Assembly: GCA_917880885.1 (NCBI GenBank)
Contig: OU862933.1
Location: 12,429,679 to 12,493,678 of the forward strand
Direction of reading: 5' to 3'
Source of the DNA: Limnephilus marmoratus
Taxonomy: Eukaryota > Arthropoda > Insecta > Trichoptera > Limnephilidae
DNA: 64,000 nucleotides
The notes under the pieces are model-generated. The model did not search any database. It saw only the letters and a list, made by a program, of their open reading frames with translations, and was not told the DNA's origin. Both the position numbers and the translations under genes were made by a program. Within the stretch, counting starts at the first letter, position 1, and each line of letters begins with the position of its first letter. Below, one piece after another: positions 63,641 through 64,000 of this stretch.

Positions 63641-64000
63641 TGAGAAGAAATAAAATGGTTTATCGTAAATTATTTGTAAATATTCACGATATTTTAATGA
63701 ACTTGACACTATTATGGGTCAAATCACAACACACCAATCGCACACTTTGAACAAATCACAACACACCATTCACACACTATAAACAAAATGATAAAATTCT
63801 CAAGCTTATCAACGTATTACTTCAAGAAATAATGAATTTCGTATCACACATGTACCTAGAAAATCTAATTAAATTTTCTTAGATATAAATAAATGTTGTT
63901 TTGGTTTTAATCTAAGCTGAATAACTATTATAATAAACTAATATCTACATAACGAACAGCATTCTCAATAATAATACAACCACTCTTCGTAGATACTAAT
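63641..64000. other. AT-rich window end; AATATCTAC-type words
   Basis: A short duplication (CAAATCACAACACACCA) lies at 63720-63768. At 63938 and 63988 the words ACTAATATCTACATA and CGTAGATACTAAT appear in opposite orientations, recalling the array at 58689-59093. Confidence 0.4.

Overview
This window looks like repeat-dense, gene-poor insect chromosomal DNA, most likely from a moth or butterfly. The evidence is strong A+T bias, a short interstitial (TTAGG)n tract (the insect telomere motif) at 24.75-24.83 kb, and many non-autonomous Helitrons, tRNA-derived SINEs, mariner/hAT-type MITEs, Jockey- and RTE-like non-LTR retrotransposons and Penelope-like elements (PLEs). The order-level call is inference from the style of the repeats. 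I see no prokaryotic gene structure. The reading frames that resemble known proteins all belong to transposable elements.

Host features are few. There is one complete, well-folded tRNA-Val(CAC) gene at 12.47 kb. One possible promoter plus first coding exon lies at 30.3-30.5 kb: an initiator-like TCAGTT, then ATG and three codons running directly into a GTGAGT donor. The AT-rich stretch from 14.1 to 17.9 kb has the fewest recognisable repeats.

Layout. 0-7 kb holds Helitron ends, SINEs and an unnamed abundant repeat, here called GAGGCGGG. 7.15-9.12 kb is a broken mariner carrying a nested PLE. 13.6-14.1 kb is a short tandem array split by a Helitron. 17.9-23.6 kb holds a DNA-transposon-like foldback copy, a 5'-truncated LINE inside a Helitron, and a decayed RTE-type LINE. 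24.4-30 kb has MITEs and SINEs. 30.8-36.2 kb is a mosaic of inverted repeats, minisatellite and hAT MITEs. 37-41 kb has RTE pieces and a truncated Jockey copy. 42.0-43.75 kb is a long foldback with a retroposon inserted in one arm. 44-48 kb has LINE remnants, one interrupted by a PLE with a GIY-YIG reading frame. 49.8-54.8 kb has more GAGGCGGG copies, MITEs and a clean Helitron. 54.9-63.6 kb is a stack of insertions: PLE sequence holds a Jockey element whose ORF1 and ORF2 are separated by 3.15 kb flanked by a 7-bp repeat, and a Helitron that itself holds two MITEs.

The most interesting items are: (i) two PLE copies with matching structure, each flanked by an 11-bp target duplication, carrying inverted terminal segments with hammerhead-ribozyme-like motifs; (ii) the 42-43.7 kb foldback, a candidate source of long hairpin RNA; (iii) the GAGGCGGG retroposon family, eight copies, with a conserved hairpin before its tail; (iv) a 26-bp repeat array present in both orientations at 58.7-59.1 kb. 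Alignments here were done by eye, so repeat boundaries are good to a few bases only where target duplications are quoted.
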